Positions 11,406-22,156 of a DNA stretch of 64,000 nt are shown here, piece after piece. Made by a program: the position numbers and the translations under genes. Positions within the stretch are counted from its first letter, which is position 1. Each line of letters starts with the position of its first letter. This stretch comes from Ascochyta rabiei (taxonomy: Eukaryota > Ascomycota > Dothideomycetes > Pleosporales > Didymellaceae): the NCBI RefSeq assembly GCF_004011695.2, contig NC_082425.1, positions 310,001 through 374,000 on the forward strand. The letters run 5' to 3'. Under the pieces are notes generated by a model. It saw only the letters and a list, made by a program, of their open reading frames with translations, did no database searches and had not been told where the DNA came from.

Positions 11406-11629
11406 GTGCCAAATCGAATTCTCGCTCCTCAGAACTGGAACTCAGTCGCTTTGCAGTGGTACCCAAGTCACTATTCGCCTGAAGAAAAGAAGCTCGTACG
11501 CAAGCGCGATCGCATCTTGCGTACACTATGCTGTCTCTGCTTCTACATCAAGTGGCTTGATCAGAATGCGCTGAACAGTGCATATTGGTCTGGCATGCAG
11601 GAAGAGCTCAAAACCAAGGCAACGAGTAA
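11406..11629 (+). pseudogene. N-terminal fragment of an MFS transporter (allantoate permease / Dal5-like)
   Basis: One frame reads [19 protein letters not shown] and then [15 protein letters not shown]. This is the typical cytosolic N-terminus and first-helix start of fungal anion:cation symporters of the Dal5/Tna1 group, where LDRNALGNAR-type text follows the KLVRKLDRR motif. After about 11629 the similarity stops, and no later transmembrane segments are found in any frame. It is best seen as a truncated relic. The fragment is short, so the subfamily is uncertain. Confidence 0.55.
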
Positions 11630-12830
11630 GTGTCAATACCATGCCCGTGGTAACGATAGCTGTGATCATTTCGCTCCATCATTCCTCCACGAGCAGATGT
11701 AAATACTCGCGACATTCCCATCGTCTTCTTGACACAAGCAACCTCGTTAATACAAGAGTTCCCTTTTTCAGCATGCCACCCCTCCCCGGCTGTTCCGACA
11801 ACGCTTTTCAAGTCCACAATGATTTTGCCCGCGCCGCTCTCGCACTCGTACAACCTCTTGATCAACACAAGCCCCAGCACAATGCGCGCATCAAGATTGT
11901 AACGCGACAGGCGTTGGGTTCAGCGAGCGTATCACCTCTACCAAATCGTTCTCGGAGCTTTGCATACAGAAATCTTGTCGCCTAACGTAGTCTGATTCCA
12001 GTTGTGTGCCACATACTTGCACCAGTGGAATCAACTAAGCATGGCTTTGAGTACCTGTTTGTGACGCCCGTGTTTGCAGTCGAGTCTTTTGCAGATAGGT
12101 GACTAGTATTTGGCTCACGTGGAATGACAGGCCACGAGGTCGAACAGATGTAGGAGATATCTGCTTCCATACTATTTAGCTTCTGGATTTACGTGACTGG
12201 TCTTCGGTGGGCTCGATTCTTCTGTAACTTCGTAGTTCTACATTGCTCCACCAGCCTGAACGGCGGTCGCACTCGTATTCTGAGCAAATGTCAAATTGCT
12301 GTAGCTACAGAAAGCTGCTAATTTGACACCCAGGTCTAAACCAGTCCTCTCACAATGGAGGAAGAGCAATTGTGTTCGAGGGGCTGAGTCACTAGTGAAT
12401 TCAGTTTCTGGAAAGGACACAGCAAGCCTTCATGCCTACGAAATCATCAAACGTAGCGGTTGGCAATCTGAAACACAGTTGACCTTTGTTTCCGCATAAT
12501 GGTTCACGGCAGTCTCAAAAGGTGATTTTGCCGAAGTGTGTTCAGGTCCAAATGCTGGATTCGTAACGGCATCCGCCTCAGACCAACGTTAAACGGCCCG
12601 TCTTACAGCTGTAAACTTTCAACACCCGCAACCTCAAACATTGATCGCCGAGTCTGGGGCACATCATGGTCTCAATACTGGCATTCTTATGAGACCTTCG
12701 AAAACAATAAAGTTGACGCTGTCTGTCTGTCAACTCATGTCTGCCAAACATCAGATCATTCTTACTTTCCACCTTATTGTGACTTCACCTAATCATACAT
12801 ACATCATCCATATAATACAACAACATCGAC
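11630..12830. other. Relic-rich intergenic region
   Basis: About 1.2 kb between the MFS fragment and a secreted-protein gene. Several short frames are open on both strands, but none has a recognisable motif or a splice-supported extension. I see no direct repeats. Confidence 0.4.
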
Positions 12831-13386
12831 ATGAAGCTGATCACCTTCACTCTTCTGGTAGGCTGTGCACTATCCACACCCGCCGCAGTCAACGCGTTCA
12901 CTCCCACTCGTCGAGCAGCGAGCTGTGACGCAGCGAAGGTAGCCCAGCTTTCAGGAGGTATACAAGCAAACCTGGAAGTCCAGAAGAACGAGCTTGCTGG
13001 GTAAGTTAGCCTGCTTCTTGCCCACATATTTCCATTCTGATGAAATTTCTAGAATCAAGGACCTTCAGTCAATCGGAGAAGCCAACTCAACTGATTCGGC
13101 CAATAAATTCGCAGCCCAGAAATTGAAGGTTCTTGCCATTCAGCAGCAGGGTATCGACATCCGCGCCATGAACCAGGCAATTGCCGATGAGATCACGAGT
13201 CCTGCGACTGCGGGCTTGAAGACTGTGCAGGGGGCACAAGCAACGGAAATGCGTCAGGTAATGGGCTTGACAGGAAATGGAAAGACGGACGATGCGACTT
13301 ATCAAATGTTGGTGCAGGAGGTTCAGGATGGAACGAAGCAAAACCAGGCAAACTATGCGGCTGCAAAAGGTCAGTGCAAGGCGTAA
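12831..13386 (+). CDS. Small secreted protein
   Basis: The ATG is at 12831. An intron at 13001-13052 (GTAAGT...TCTAG, 52 bases) joins two exons in phase, giving 167 residues. The first 20 or so residues form a clear signal peptide (MKLITFTLLVGCALSTPA). Next are a short TPTRRA segment and a mature part that starts near SCDAAKVAQL and is rich in Ala, Gln and Lys with helical character. Two cysteines remain after the signal, one near residue 32 and one three residues from the end, and could form a disulfide that closes the chain. Such proteins are common in plant-associated dothideomycetes; a role as effector or surface protein is only inference. It sits between relics. Confidence 0.75.
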
Positions 13387-13535
13387 TAGTCTGCACTCAG
13401 TAGATACCGCCACGCTTAGATACTTACACTAGACCAAATTAATTTCTTTAGTCATGTTCCTACTACCTTTTAAAACATGCTAGAATGAAAAGTTACTGTA
13501 ATCTTGTACTAAGAAGAGTCAACTAATTTATTATA

Positions 13536-14118
13536 GCAACGTACCCTACAGGCAAGTCAATCAACTGTGGCCTACCCTCGAGGACTTTGAAAAATCGGAC
13601 ATCTGTTTTAAATTGAACCAAATTGTTACATCAACTCGAAGTATTCCAGCTCCTCCGCTCTATGGAAGTATTGACCAAGGCCGGTTCCACCATTATCTGT
13701 TCTACAGCCCCGATGCTGATAAAGAGATATGTGGTCCGTTCGACTCAGAAGACAAATTCAACGTGGCACTGGTGAAGCGTCTGCGGCCTGCTTGGGCAAC
13801 GATAGAGAAGCATAGCTTCAAAGCAGACTTTTATGAGAGAAATCTGGAAAAGCATCAGTTGGTCACAAGCCTGTTTTCTCGCATTCAGATCTGCAAAGGA
13901 AGAATGTGGTAGTGCATCGGGACACACTGCAGGGCATAATCGTCAACGTAATAGGTTGGGAGGAGGCTAGCTGGTTCCCGGCTTATTGGGAATACTTCAC
14001 TGCACTGCAAGGTGTACAATGGGATGACGACTGGTCCCAACACATTGAAGAGATAATGAAACCTTGGGTTAGCGAAGCAGCAGTCGTGAAAATGGTGCAT
14101 CAGGACCGAATGTTCTGA
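13536..14118 (+). pseudogene. Decayed APH/choline-kinase-type phosphotransferase
   Basis: The relic begins in mid-domain with QLWPTLEDFEKSD and continues through PPLYGSIDQGRFHHYLFYS and ICGPFDSEDKFN in one frame. At about 13860-13885 the frame shifts. The second frame carries the catalytic loop SHSDLQRKNVVV, then IIVNVIGWEEASWFPAYWEY, which matches the APH metal-binding IDWE/AGWYP...YWEY region. The N-lobe with the ATP-binding glycine-rich loop is missing, so the gene is 5' truncated as well as frameshifted. Families of this kind are expanded in fungal accessory regions. Confidence 0.75.
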
Positions 14119-14330
14119 TCGGCATCCTTTGCATTTGGTGGTTCATCAGATTATCTTGGCTGGCTAAGCTCCAAGTCACTAATGGAATTGCTTCACAGCA
14201 AACCGAATCTACAATATACCAGCAATACATGACATAGAGCTCTCAGAGGCTAATGACAGCCCGTCTTTATAGTCAACTGCACTTTACGACAACGCATTAC
14301 AATTGCCTAATTTGTCATTTTTCAGGCATG

Positions 14331-14885
14331 TTACTGCCAGACCCACTCCTGCCCGTTGCAGTAACGGCACTTCTTCGTAACTTCATCCCGCACCCAACCT
14401 GTACTCACTTCCGCAGCGGTAGTTGCGAATTGGGAAGTCTGCGCAGGGCTACCCCCTCCCTCTAACAGGGCTTGGTCAAGATCATGGTGCAGCAGCTGGT
14501 AGTGATACAACGCCGGGAGCGCTTGTTGCTCGGTCCATTTGTTACATTTGATGTACGGTGGCTTTTGTTCATTAGCTTCATAGAATGACCTGTTTGGTTT
14601 GATTTGCTCAGTAGTCATGGTCTCGGGATTAAATGCCCTCTGGCGATGAGGTAGCGGCACTGCCTGTAGCACTTGGTTCATACGCGTTGGGTAATCTTCA
14701 AGACGGATACGTCCGAAGTATGTCTTTGCATACTAGGTCTGGGTTAGTTCCGGGGTTGGTCCTGATTTGTTTTCACATCTCATACTCGAGACCAGGTCGC
14801 CGGTAGCGTGAAAGATTTGCCCTCCACCGTCTGCTTGCGTTTCGACAAAAAGAACGTTGTTGTATCTTGTCTTATCACCCATCAT
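14331..14885 (-). pseudogene. Uncharacterised gene interrupted by one in-frame TAG
   Basis: A frame of about 184 codons runs from the paired ATGs at 14885 and 14882 to the stop at 14331. One TAG at 14733-14735 lies between LTQT and YAKTYFGRI; the frame is otherwise continuous. The text looks truly coding (GDKTRYNNVLFVETQADGGG, then FNPETMTTEQIKP, and a CRYCNGQEWVW end with a CxxC pair). TGG or CAG to TAG is a single C-to-T class change. An intron that removes the stop is not excluded, because a branch-like CTAAC lies just upstream, but I found no donor that keeps the phase. I do not recognise the family. Confidence 0.6.
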
Positions 14886-15074
14886 GGGGTCTTCCAATTC
14901 CTATCGTGTGTTTTACTTTGTAGATATTGTATCCGTAGCCGTGCATTGTTGGTATTAATGCCCTGAAGATCGTGATTGTGCGAAAATGTACAATAATATG
15001 ATATTTGCGGACTAATAAAGAGGAAGGTTGCAGTTGAACCTGGGCCGGTCAAGCGCGAAATTAGTGTATTATAG

Positions 15075-15671
15075 AAGATTGCAGAGCTTGGTCTGAACAT
15101 CAAAGCACCGAGACTCAACGGCTTTGTGGCCTTTGAGAACAGCAAGATCGATGCCATGGGCGTTCTCTTGAGCCATATCGAGGAGCCAATACCACTTACC
15201 AAACCGCTGAAAGCTAGTGTCCCTGAGACAAAGAGAGCTGAGTGGAGTAGGAAAAGTAAGGAGTATGTCGACATCCTACACAAGAATGATATTGTCTGGG
15301 GGGATGCCAAAGCAGACAACTTTGTGGTGGATAAGCAAGACAAGCTGTGGATCATCGACTTCGGCGGCAGCTACACGGAAGGCTGGGTTGACCCAGAACT
15401 GAGTGATACGCTCGAGGGAGGCGAGCAGGGACTGGAAAATATACAAGTAGCGTTGTAGAGTCCGGGCGATGACCATGTACCGCACAGGGGTAGTTCAAAT
15501 AGGAGCAGAACCCCAGATCCGTCTGTTACCGTGCAAGAGACTGCATCAAGTCTATTTATCACCGAGGCGCCAAAGCAGAAGAGAAATCTCGTTGACGATA
15601 GTGAGGAGGATGTACGCGAGAAAGACAAAAGGAATAGGGACAGTAAGCAAAGGTGCAGAGTGAAGGAGTAA
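15075..15671 (+). pseudogene. 5'-truncated protein-kinase-like gene with an in-frame TAG
   Basis: The frame opens directly after a TAG at 15072-15074 and reads GLNIKAPRLNGFV, then the catalytic loop IVWGDAKADNFVVD and the metal-binding IIDFGGSYTEGWVDPEL. This matches the C-lobe of fungal kinase-like proteins in which HRD is replaced by WGD. A TAG at 15456-15458 interrupts it. The same frame then continues as a hydrophilic tail (DDSEEDVREKDKRNRD) to a TAA at 15669-15671. The N-lobe is absent. Both stops fit C-to-T changes in Gln or Trp codons. The relic could still make a 110-residue fragment, but not a kinase. Confidence 0.7.
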
Positions 15672-15999
15672 CCTACCCAATGATTTACATTCATGTATGG
15701 GCGGGTGTTTGAAACCGTCACCTGGCCGTGTATCTTTTCATGTGTTGAGGAACCACTTCTCTTTTGAAAGCTTACCAAGTATCGAAACACATACCCGATT
15801 TCTGTTAAAAGACTCAGTCGGACGTGGACAGAAACCGACCCTGCATGCCGGAGTGGCTTCGAATATGCGGGGTAAGCTTAGCTCTCACCACATGTAGGCG
15901 AATTGCACGCCTTAACGATGTCAGTCACATGTACATATACCGAAGCAACGCTGCTTGCTGTCTTTCTTATCAGCGACATCTAAGCCTGAAGAAGCTGAC

Positions 16000-16693
16000 A
16001 TGGAGACCACAACTCAGACACAGGCTCAACAAAGCTACTCGGCAGGTGCCGAAGTGGACATTGCCAACCACCCGACAGCGCAAAAGCTCCTCCAGCGCTA
16101 TCAGGATTTTTTTGCTCAAGTGGAGAATCTGTATGTGTAGACAGCTTACGCAGATGTACCGCTAAGTTCGATGCAGAACCCCAGGCAAAGACCTCGAGAC
16201 TTGTCTAAATGCACGCTACGGCCCCGGAAATGCCCTATACGAAGACCTTTGCACCTTGACTCGCAAAGGGCTGCAAGAAGGATGGGTGGCCAATATTGAC
16301 ATTCAAGGGCGAGATTACAGACGCTCGAAGATTTCCTTCCCCAAGGAAGAGACACGCTTCTTCTCGATAACAACAGTATACATAAACTCCCAAGACGTTT
16401 TTTCAGGGCAGTACCACTCACACCCATATGGCGAGATCAACTGCGTAGTGCAGATTGATGAGAGTGCCGAATTGAAGGGGATGCAGGGGTGGCAAGGGGC
16501 AGGGTGGACAAGTCCAGGACCGGGAACGCATCAGTGAGCGGCTTCTCGTATGATGTGTAGTTCAAGGAGATGCTGACTATAGTGCAGCTACCCACAGGTC
16601 CGTGGCGGTGCTTTGGTAGCATTGTTTTTCTTGCCTGCTGGGAGGATTAGCTATACAGCAAAGCCAGAGGATGCTCAACCAGTGAGCCTGTAA
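16000..16693 (+). CDS. 4-hydroxylaminobenzoate lyase-like protein (PnbB / DUF4863 family)
   Basis: Three exons, 16000-16130, 16177-16533 and 16588-16693, join in phase to give 197 residues. The introns are GTATGT...GCAG and GTGAGC...GCAG with CTAAG or CTGAC branch sites. The C-terminal half shows the cupin-like core of the PnbB family: QYHSHPYGEINCVVQ, then GAGWTSPGPGTHHYPQ, and GGALVALFFLPAGRISY. Bacterial PnbB converts 4-hydroxylaminobenzoate to protocatechuate during nitrobenzoate degradation. Fungal relatives are of unknown substrate, so only the fold and family are claimed. An upstream ATG at 15919 could add a spliced N-terminus, but the ATG at 16000 is simplest. Confidence 0.72.
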
Positions 16694-17722
16694 TCTGTCA
16701 TAATACGTGTGCCTGACGGTCGCGGTGACAGTCCTGGCAGATCGGGAGTTCACTATGCAGCAATGACGTCTACCCTTGGGGTTGTGCTGCTTGGAGAGTG
16801 CGTATGGCTGCTGACGAGTTGGTTGCGACATGTCGCTGGCGTAGTGGATGCTTGCGTCTACAACCTCCACAACAGACCAAAGCTATGCCAAAACTTCGAT
16901 CGATTGAATTTCGACACAATGCGCTGCTCAAGAAATCTATTCCTTTCTGTGCACAGTTTATGAACGGTGCATGTCGTAGCCTCGGCGACTCGGATGCTTC
17001 CGTTGGCTGACGGTCTCGACAAAGGTCCATGAGGTGACAAGACTTTGTAAGGCGCGTGACGTAGCACCGTTGATGCTTTCGAGAAAGGTCCGTCTCTTTG
17101 CGAGCATCCGGGTACTGCGTTGGTGCTCTGCAAAACATTGCATCGCAGCTGTGTGTACGGGTTCACTATGGTTGCTCGATGATGAGCGACAGGCGTTGCA
17201 ACTCGCGCCCCACGCGGGGACGCGTGTTGAGATGGAGACCCGCGAAGCGCTGGAGTTTCTGATGCAATGGTCCCAATTTTTTGACGTTGTGTGCGACGGA
17301 AAACTAAGGGAGGATGCGTCTTGGCCACCATTTGCGTCCAAGTTGCATCATGACACGCGGCTCGTCCAGCACCATCACAGCCCCATCAGTTGCCCTCTTG
17401 TTCCCAGTGCCCGAATCGGGACGGTCGACGTGCGAAAAGCTGCCTGGTGGTCCAGTGGTGAAGTCACGTGTTTCTATTTTGGGCTGGGCGAGCATTCCTG
17501 TGACTAACAGTAAACGCCATCACGAGCACTGGGGAGGCACCGGGAGGACCGTCGATGAACGGGTGTGGTGGCTCACAAGAGGGTGGGAGTTGGGGACCGT
17601 CATAAGTAAAACCAACGCGCCGCTCGGGATGAATAAAGCCAGTCTGAACTTGCTGTTTCTCTCGTCCCTGACATTGTCCGTCTGCTCATCGTTGCTGTAC
17701 CTGCAGTAGCCTCGCGCCTGCC
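16694..17722. other. Intergenic region upstream of the PRM10-like gene
   Basis: About 1 kb with several open frames on both strands that look like chance (no motifs, poor codon bias). It should contain the promoter of the next gene. I see no repeat or RNA gene. Confidence 0.45.
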
Positions 17723-19907
17723 ATGGAACCCTCGTCGACCAGCTCGTCCGGCCGTAGCCACATCGACGCCCTCGAACTCGACGCATATCCGTCAGCACAG
17801 TCAGCGCAGCGAGCTCCGTCAGCACAGCCACCGCACTCTTCTCATCCTTCCCAGTCTTCTCATCCTTCCCAGTCTTCTCATCCTTCCCAGTCTTCACAAC
17901 CGTCATGGCCGTCGCAGCCATGGCACTCGCTGCAGCCTGGTAATGCAACGCCAGGTCGAGCGCGCGTCAGGATCAACAGCGTTGCTGCTGAGATCCCCCC
18001 CTCGCCCACGCGCGAGCGGCCCAGCTTCAGCCGCATTAGCGAGGCCGAGTCGCTCGACAATGCTGACGACCAGACGGTGGCTGCCGCTGAGCAGCTGCTC
18101 AAGGCACACCACGCCGGCAACGCCCAGGCCGCGTATATGGCCCACGACGATGCCTTTGACGGCTCGGAGCGCTATGCCGTCACAGGTAACACACAAGGCG
18201 GCGTCTTCTACCAGCTGCTGCAGGCCTACAAGAATCCGCTCCCAGCATACGACAACAACAACTTCACTCCCTCCGAGGCCAGCAACAACTCGCCACCCCC
18301 TGCCCAGCGGCCTGGCTCCTCGTCTGGCGCAGCCACGCCGTCGCGCAAGAAGTGGTACCAGCAGGAGAAGGCTGCCCAATCGCAAGAGACGCTGGCCACG
18401 CTCATCGGCGCCTCAACCAAGCTCGCAAACCCAAACAACAAGAAAGAGGTCAGTTCGCGGCCGCCCATGCACAAGCGCACCACCAGCGGCGGCATCCTGG
18501 CCAAAGTCATCAAAGCCAAGGACGACCAGGACCTACGAATCAAGATCCACGTCGCCAACATTCTCAAACGTCAGCAGTACATCATTCGCATGTGCCGCGC
18601 GCTGATGCTGTTTGGTGCCCCCACGCATCGTCTGGAGGAATACCTCGCCATGACAGCAAAGATCCTCGAGATCAACAGCCAGTTCCTGTACATCCCTGGC
18701 TGCATGTTGATATCCTTCGACGATGTCTTGACGCATACTACAGAGGTCAAGATCGTTCGTACCGCCCAGGGTGTCAATCTCGGCAAGCTCAAGGACACCC
18801 ACGATATCTACAAAGAAGTCCTACACGACGTAATTAGCCTGGATGAAGCACTGCAACGCCTCGACGAAGTCATCAGTGCCAAGGATCGTCACAACGTCTG
18901 GCTGTGCGTCGTCATGTATGGTGCAGCCTCGACAGCCGTTAGTGTCTTCTTCTCATCCCGACTCATCGACATGCCCATCATCTTCGTCATGGGCTGTCTG
19001 CTTGGTATCCTGCAACTGGTCATATCTCCACTCTCCAAGACATACAGCACTGTGTTTGAGATCTCAGCCACCATACTGATGAGTTTCTTGGCCCGAGCGT
19101 TTGGGAGCATCAACGGCGGCAGCCTGTTCTGCTTTTCTGCAATCGCGCAAAGTGCCATTGCCATGATTCTACCGGGCTTTTTGGTCCTGTCCTCGGCACT
19201 GGAGCTGCAGTCCCGTGCCATCGTTCCCGGCTCGATCCGCCTTGTCTTCGCCATCATCTATTCGCTCTTCCTCGGCTATGGTATTACTGTTGGAACAGCC
19301 ATCTACGGTGCTATCGATCCCAACGCTACCAATGCGGAGACTTGCACTGACCCGTTGAACAAGTACTGGAACTTTTTGTTCGTTCCGCTCTACGTGTTCT
19401 TCGTGACGTTTACCGTGCAGGCCAAGTACAAACAAATGCCCGCGATGATCGTCATTGCCACAGCAGGATACGTCGTCAACTTCTTCGCCAACATGAAATT
19501 CACGTCTTCCGCGCCCATTGCTTACACATTTGGAGCCTTCGCCGTGGGTGTTCTTGCCAATCTTTACAGTCGACTAAGGCACGGCGTTGCAGCAGCAGTG
19601 CTCTTACCTGCCGTATACGTGCAGGTTCCAGGCAGCCTTGCGTCAAGCGGAAGCATCACTTCTGCCCTCCAAACGGCTTCGGCTCTGATTAGAGGCTCTG
19701 CTGCCGCTGACGTAAGTATTCTGCATGATTGCTCAAGCGGTCCTAGCTAATCAGCAACAGAATACTACTGACAGCCTCAACTCCATTGTTTTCAACGTCG
19801 CAGCGTCCATGATCCAGATCGCCATCGGTATTACCGTCGGCCTGTTTATGGCAGCGCTTCTCGTCTACCCGATGGGCAAGAAGCGCAGCGGCCTATGGAC
19901 ATTATAG
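17723..19907 (+). CDS. PRM10: PRM10-like ThrE-family membrane protein
   Basis: Two exons, 17723-19711 and 19761-19907, with a 49-base GTAAGT...ACAG intron, give 711 residues. Residues 1-270 are disordered and Ser/Pro/Gln-rich, with a three-copy SHPSQS repeat. From about residue 285 the ThrE domain begins (MCRALMLFGAPTHRLEEYL...PGCMLISFDD). A bundle of roughly ten hydrophobic helices follows (residues 395-700), including the small-residue-rich FGSINGGSLFCFSAIAQSAIAMILPGF-type stretch. Yeast Prm10 is a pheromone-regulated five-plus-five-helix membrane protein, and bacterial ThrE exports threonine; the substrate here is unknown. The final exon supplies the last helix and the KKRSG tail. Confidence 0.85.
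17841..17894 (+). repeat. Three exact 18-base coding repeats
   Basis: Three identical adjacent 18-base units (17841-17858, 17859-17876, 17877-17894) encode SHPSQS copies in the disordered N-terminal tail of the PRM10-like protein. The identity at third positions points to recent slippage. Confidence 0.9.
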
Positions 19908-20914
19908 AGTATACCCCTTTTTTCTTGCATAGCGATACCGCGCGTTTTGGGCTCAAAAAGAGGGGGTGTTGGGGATGCTCATGCTAATCATCTGTAGTTT
20001 CAAAGACCATATTCTTGCCAAGACTGCCACTGCCATGGTTAAATGACGTGGTGTCATGGTGAAGTGTGACGGAAGGTAAGCTTCTGTGCCCGGGGGCCGA
20101 CCCTGGCGACGCGATTCAGAACCACAGTCCGACTCGACCTTGCGGCACATCCCATCGCAAATTTTATTCGAGTCACTTGCCTTGAGCAACATATGCATCG
20201 GATATCGTCCTGGGCCTAGCAAACATGACGCCCTCCCATGTCTATCCTCAGCAATCATCGCGACCTTAATGCAGCCCACCCCAGCCAGTTTCTTCACAGC
20301 GTAGTGCAACCATCGCATCAACCGGAACGCTGCTTGCCCATGAGCAAAGACCATTACGCGAGCCACAACGCCATTCTGGACCTACCATGGAATACTCATT
20401 TCCCTGTTGCTTTTCCAGCCTACAGTCACATTTTCTTCGAGTTGCTATCTGCTCCGTGCAGCTTTTGCAATCTCCTCTCCTATTTCTTTCTTTGCTCCCC
20501 TTCTCGCCTCTTCGCCCTGCTCTGGCTATAGTTCTTTTATCAGGCATTGCAGTGCCCGTAACCTTGAGCGTGTCCTCCCGTACGCAACCGCTTAAAGCTA
20601 CCCGAAGATGATGACACAATATGAACAGTGTCTGAGTTGTTAGCTGAGACCTTGTCGAGTGGAAGTTTCACAATTGTGCTCATGGAACTCAGGGTATAAA
20701 GATCCTAGCTGATAAGAGACGAGTGCATTTTGTTTGGTTGCTGATAGACCTAGTAGCAGTACTTGATTCTACAATTCTTATATTGTTGGTTGAAAGGCAC
20801 TCAGCCGAAGTCAGACATAACGGGGGATGCACCATCACGTTGGCGCAATGAAGGCCTAAATCGTAGCTATGGGAGTATCAAGTATTTAATGCTCATTTGA
20901 TGACAAAGAGTTTA
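19908..20914. other. Convergent intergenic region
   Basis: This 1-kb stretch lies between the 3' ends of the PRM10-like gene and a HET gene. A pyrimidine-rich stretch runs at about 20400-20520. No frame has recognisable content. Confidence 0.45.
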
Positions 20915-22156
20915 CTACTGTTTCCAGTGCTGCCCAATTCGCGGTTGAGCAACTGCGACTACTACGCCTGCTTTGCCGCTCACTTGAGCGCCTTTCCGCG
21001 AACCAAGACGATCACACTGAGTCCGGACTATCTCTCCACCTGCGATCCTGGCAAGCTGTAAGACGATAGTCTCGGGCGCGCGGCCGCTACCGATCCTCCA
21101 ACAATTCAATGGGAGATCGATCTCGCTACGAGTGCCGCCGAAGGTACGATTCACTTCTTTTGACGGCAGCGTGAAGAAGATGCCCTGGTGTGATGTTCGA
21201 AACCCACCAGCTGGCCTCGTCTCAACCAGGCTCTTTTGTACGAAGAGGTTGCCTGATTTCTTGAAACAATCCGGTGACGGTGCGAGAAGTCCCCACTTGT
21301 CGTGCTTGAAAACCTGGACACGAGGCTCGTTTTGAAAGCATCGCAAAACGCAATCTTGCGGTCGTTCCCATGCAAATAAAGATTCGTCAAAACACTCAAA
21401 CTCCTTCATGATCGCTTCTTGCAACCTCATGAACGCTCTTGTCCCCTCGCCATACATTGGGTTGAGATGGACGTCAAAAAGTCCAATGAGACTGTACGCA
21501 ATATCCTCAATTTGCTGTGTGACACGTCCGGCCATCCAGCTCATCTTCATTGCGCAACTGGCATCACTCGGCTCGCGTTTTCCACTCAGGTAATCCGGAC
21601 TGATTCCCGCAACTCTTCCGACCAGCTTTGCGAGCTCACCCCGTGTACCCATAAATTTCCAGCGCTTGTCGTAAAACTGTATCTCGCGTGGCGCTAATAG
21701 CTCTTGCAAAGTCCATCCTCTCTCGAACCATTCGCTCGCTTTTCCGCGACGGTCCTGCCGATCGCTCAAGAACATGCTCTCGTTCGGTGCAGAGAACGAT
21801 ACGTCATTGAAGTAGGTGTAGCACACTGCTGCATTTTGATACCACTTGAACATTGAGTTCAACGCATCCTGCAGCTCCTGGCTATTCCTTTTATCGATGC
21901 AGCAAGTGTCAATCCATATGTAAGCATATCCCTGTTGTTGGGCTATGGCACAAGCGCCTCGAATTTTCGCTGCGCTGGCCCGAAGGCGTGTGGGGATCGA
22001 TGGAAAGGACGGATTGCGCAGTGCAGAAGGCTTAAAGGTCCTTATGATGTCGAAGGTTATCTCCTCGGTTTCCCATCGATGCGATAAGATCGCGTAGCGG
22101 GATGTGGACCGAGAGGCGCGAACGACCTCGTATGTATCGGTTTTCAGCAGATTCAT
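20915..22156 (-). CDS. HET-domain (heterokaryon incompatibility) protein
   Basis: An intact single-exon frame of 413 residues with an ATG at 22156. The HET domain occupies residues 20-180. Block 1 is YAILSHRWETEEITF, block 2 is GYAYIWIDTCCIDKRNSQELQDALNSM, and block 3 is SEWFERGWTLQELLAPREIQFYD. Next come the QQIEDIAYSLIGLFDVHLNPMYGEG motif and DESLFAW, the usual pattern of the HET-E/HET-D/HET-R group. No NACHT/WD40 or other C-terminal module follows, so it is a short HET-only type. Such proteins can trigger cell death when activated during non-self fusion; a direct role here is inference. A decayed HET gene of another subtype lies 7 kb away. Confidence 0.9.
   Translation of the reverse strand: MNLLKTDTYEVVRASRSTSRYAILSHRWETEEITFDIIRTFKPSALRNPSFPSIPTRLRASAAKIRGACAIAQQQGYAYIWIDTCCIDKRNSQELQDALNSMFKWYQNAAVCYTYFNDVSFSAPNESMFLSDRQDRRGKASEWFERGWTLQELLAPREIQFYDKRWKFMGTRGELAKLVGRVAGISPDYLSGKREPSDASCAMKMSWMAGRVTQQIEDIAYSLIGLFDVHLNPMYGEGTRAFMRLQEAIMKEFECFDESLFAWERPQDCVLRCFQNEPRVQVFKHDKWGLLAPSPDCFKKSGNLFVQKSLVETRPAGGFRTSHQGIFFTLPSKEVNRTFGGTRSEIDLPLNCWRIGSGRAPETIVLQLARIAGGEIVRTQCDRLGSRKGAQVSGKAGVVVAVAQPRIGQHWKQ

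Noticed and set aside
17034..17507. 158-codon plus-strand frame before the PRM10-like gene
   Set aside because: No motif, no start context, competing antisense frames, and it lies where the promoter should be.
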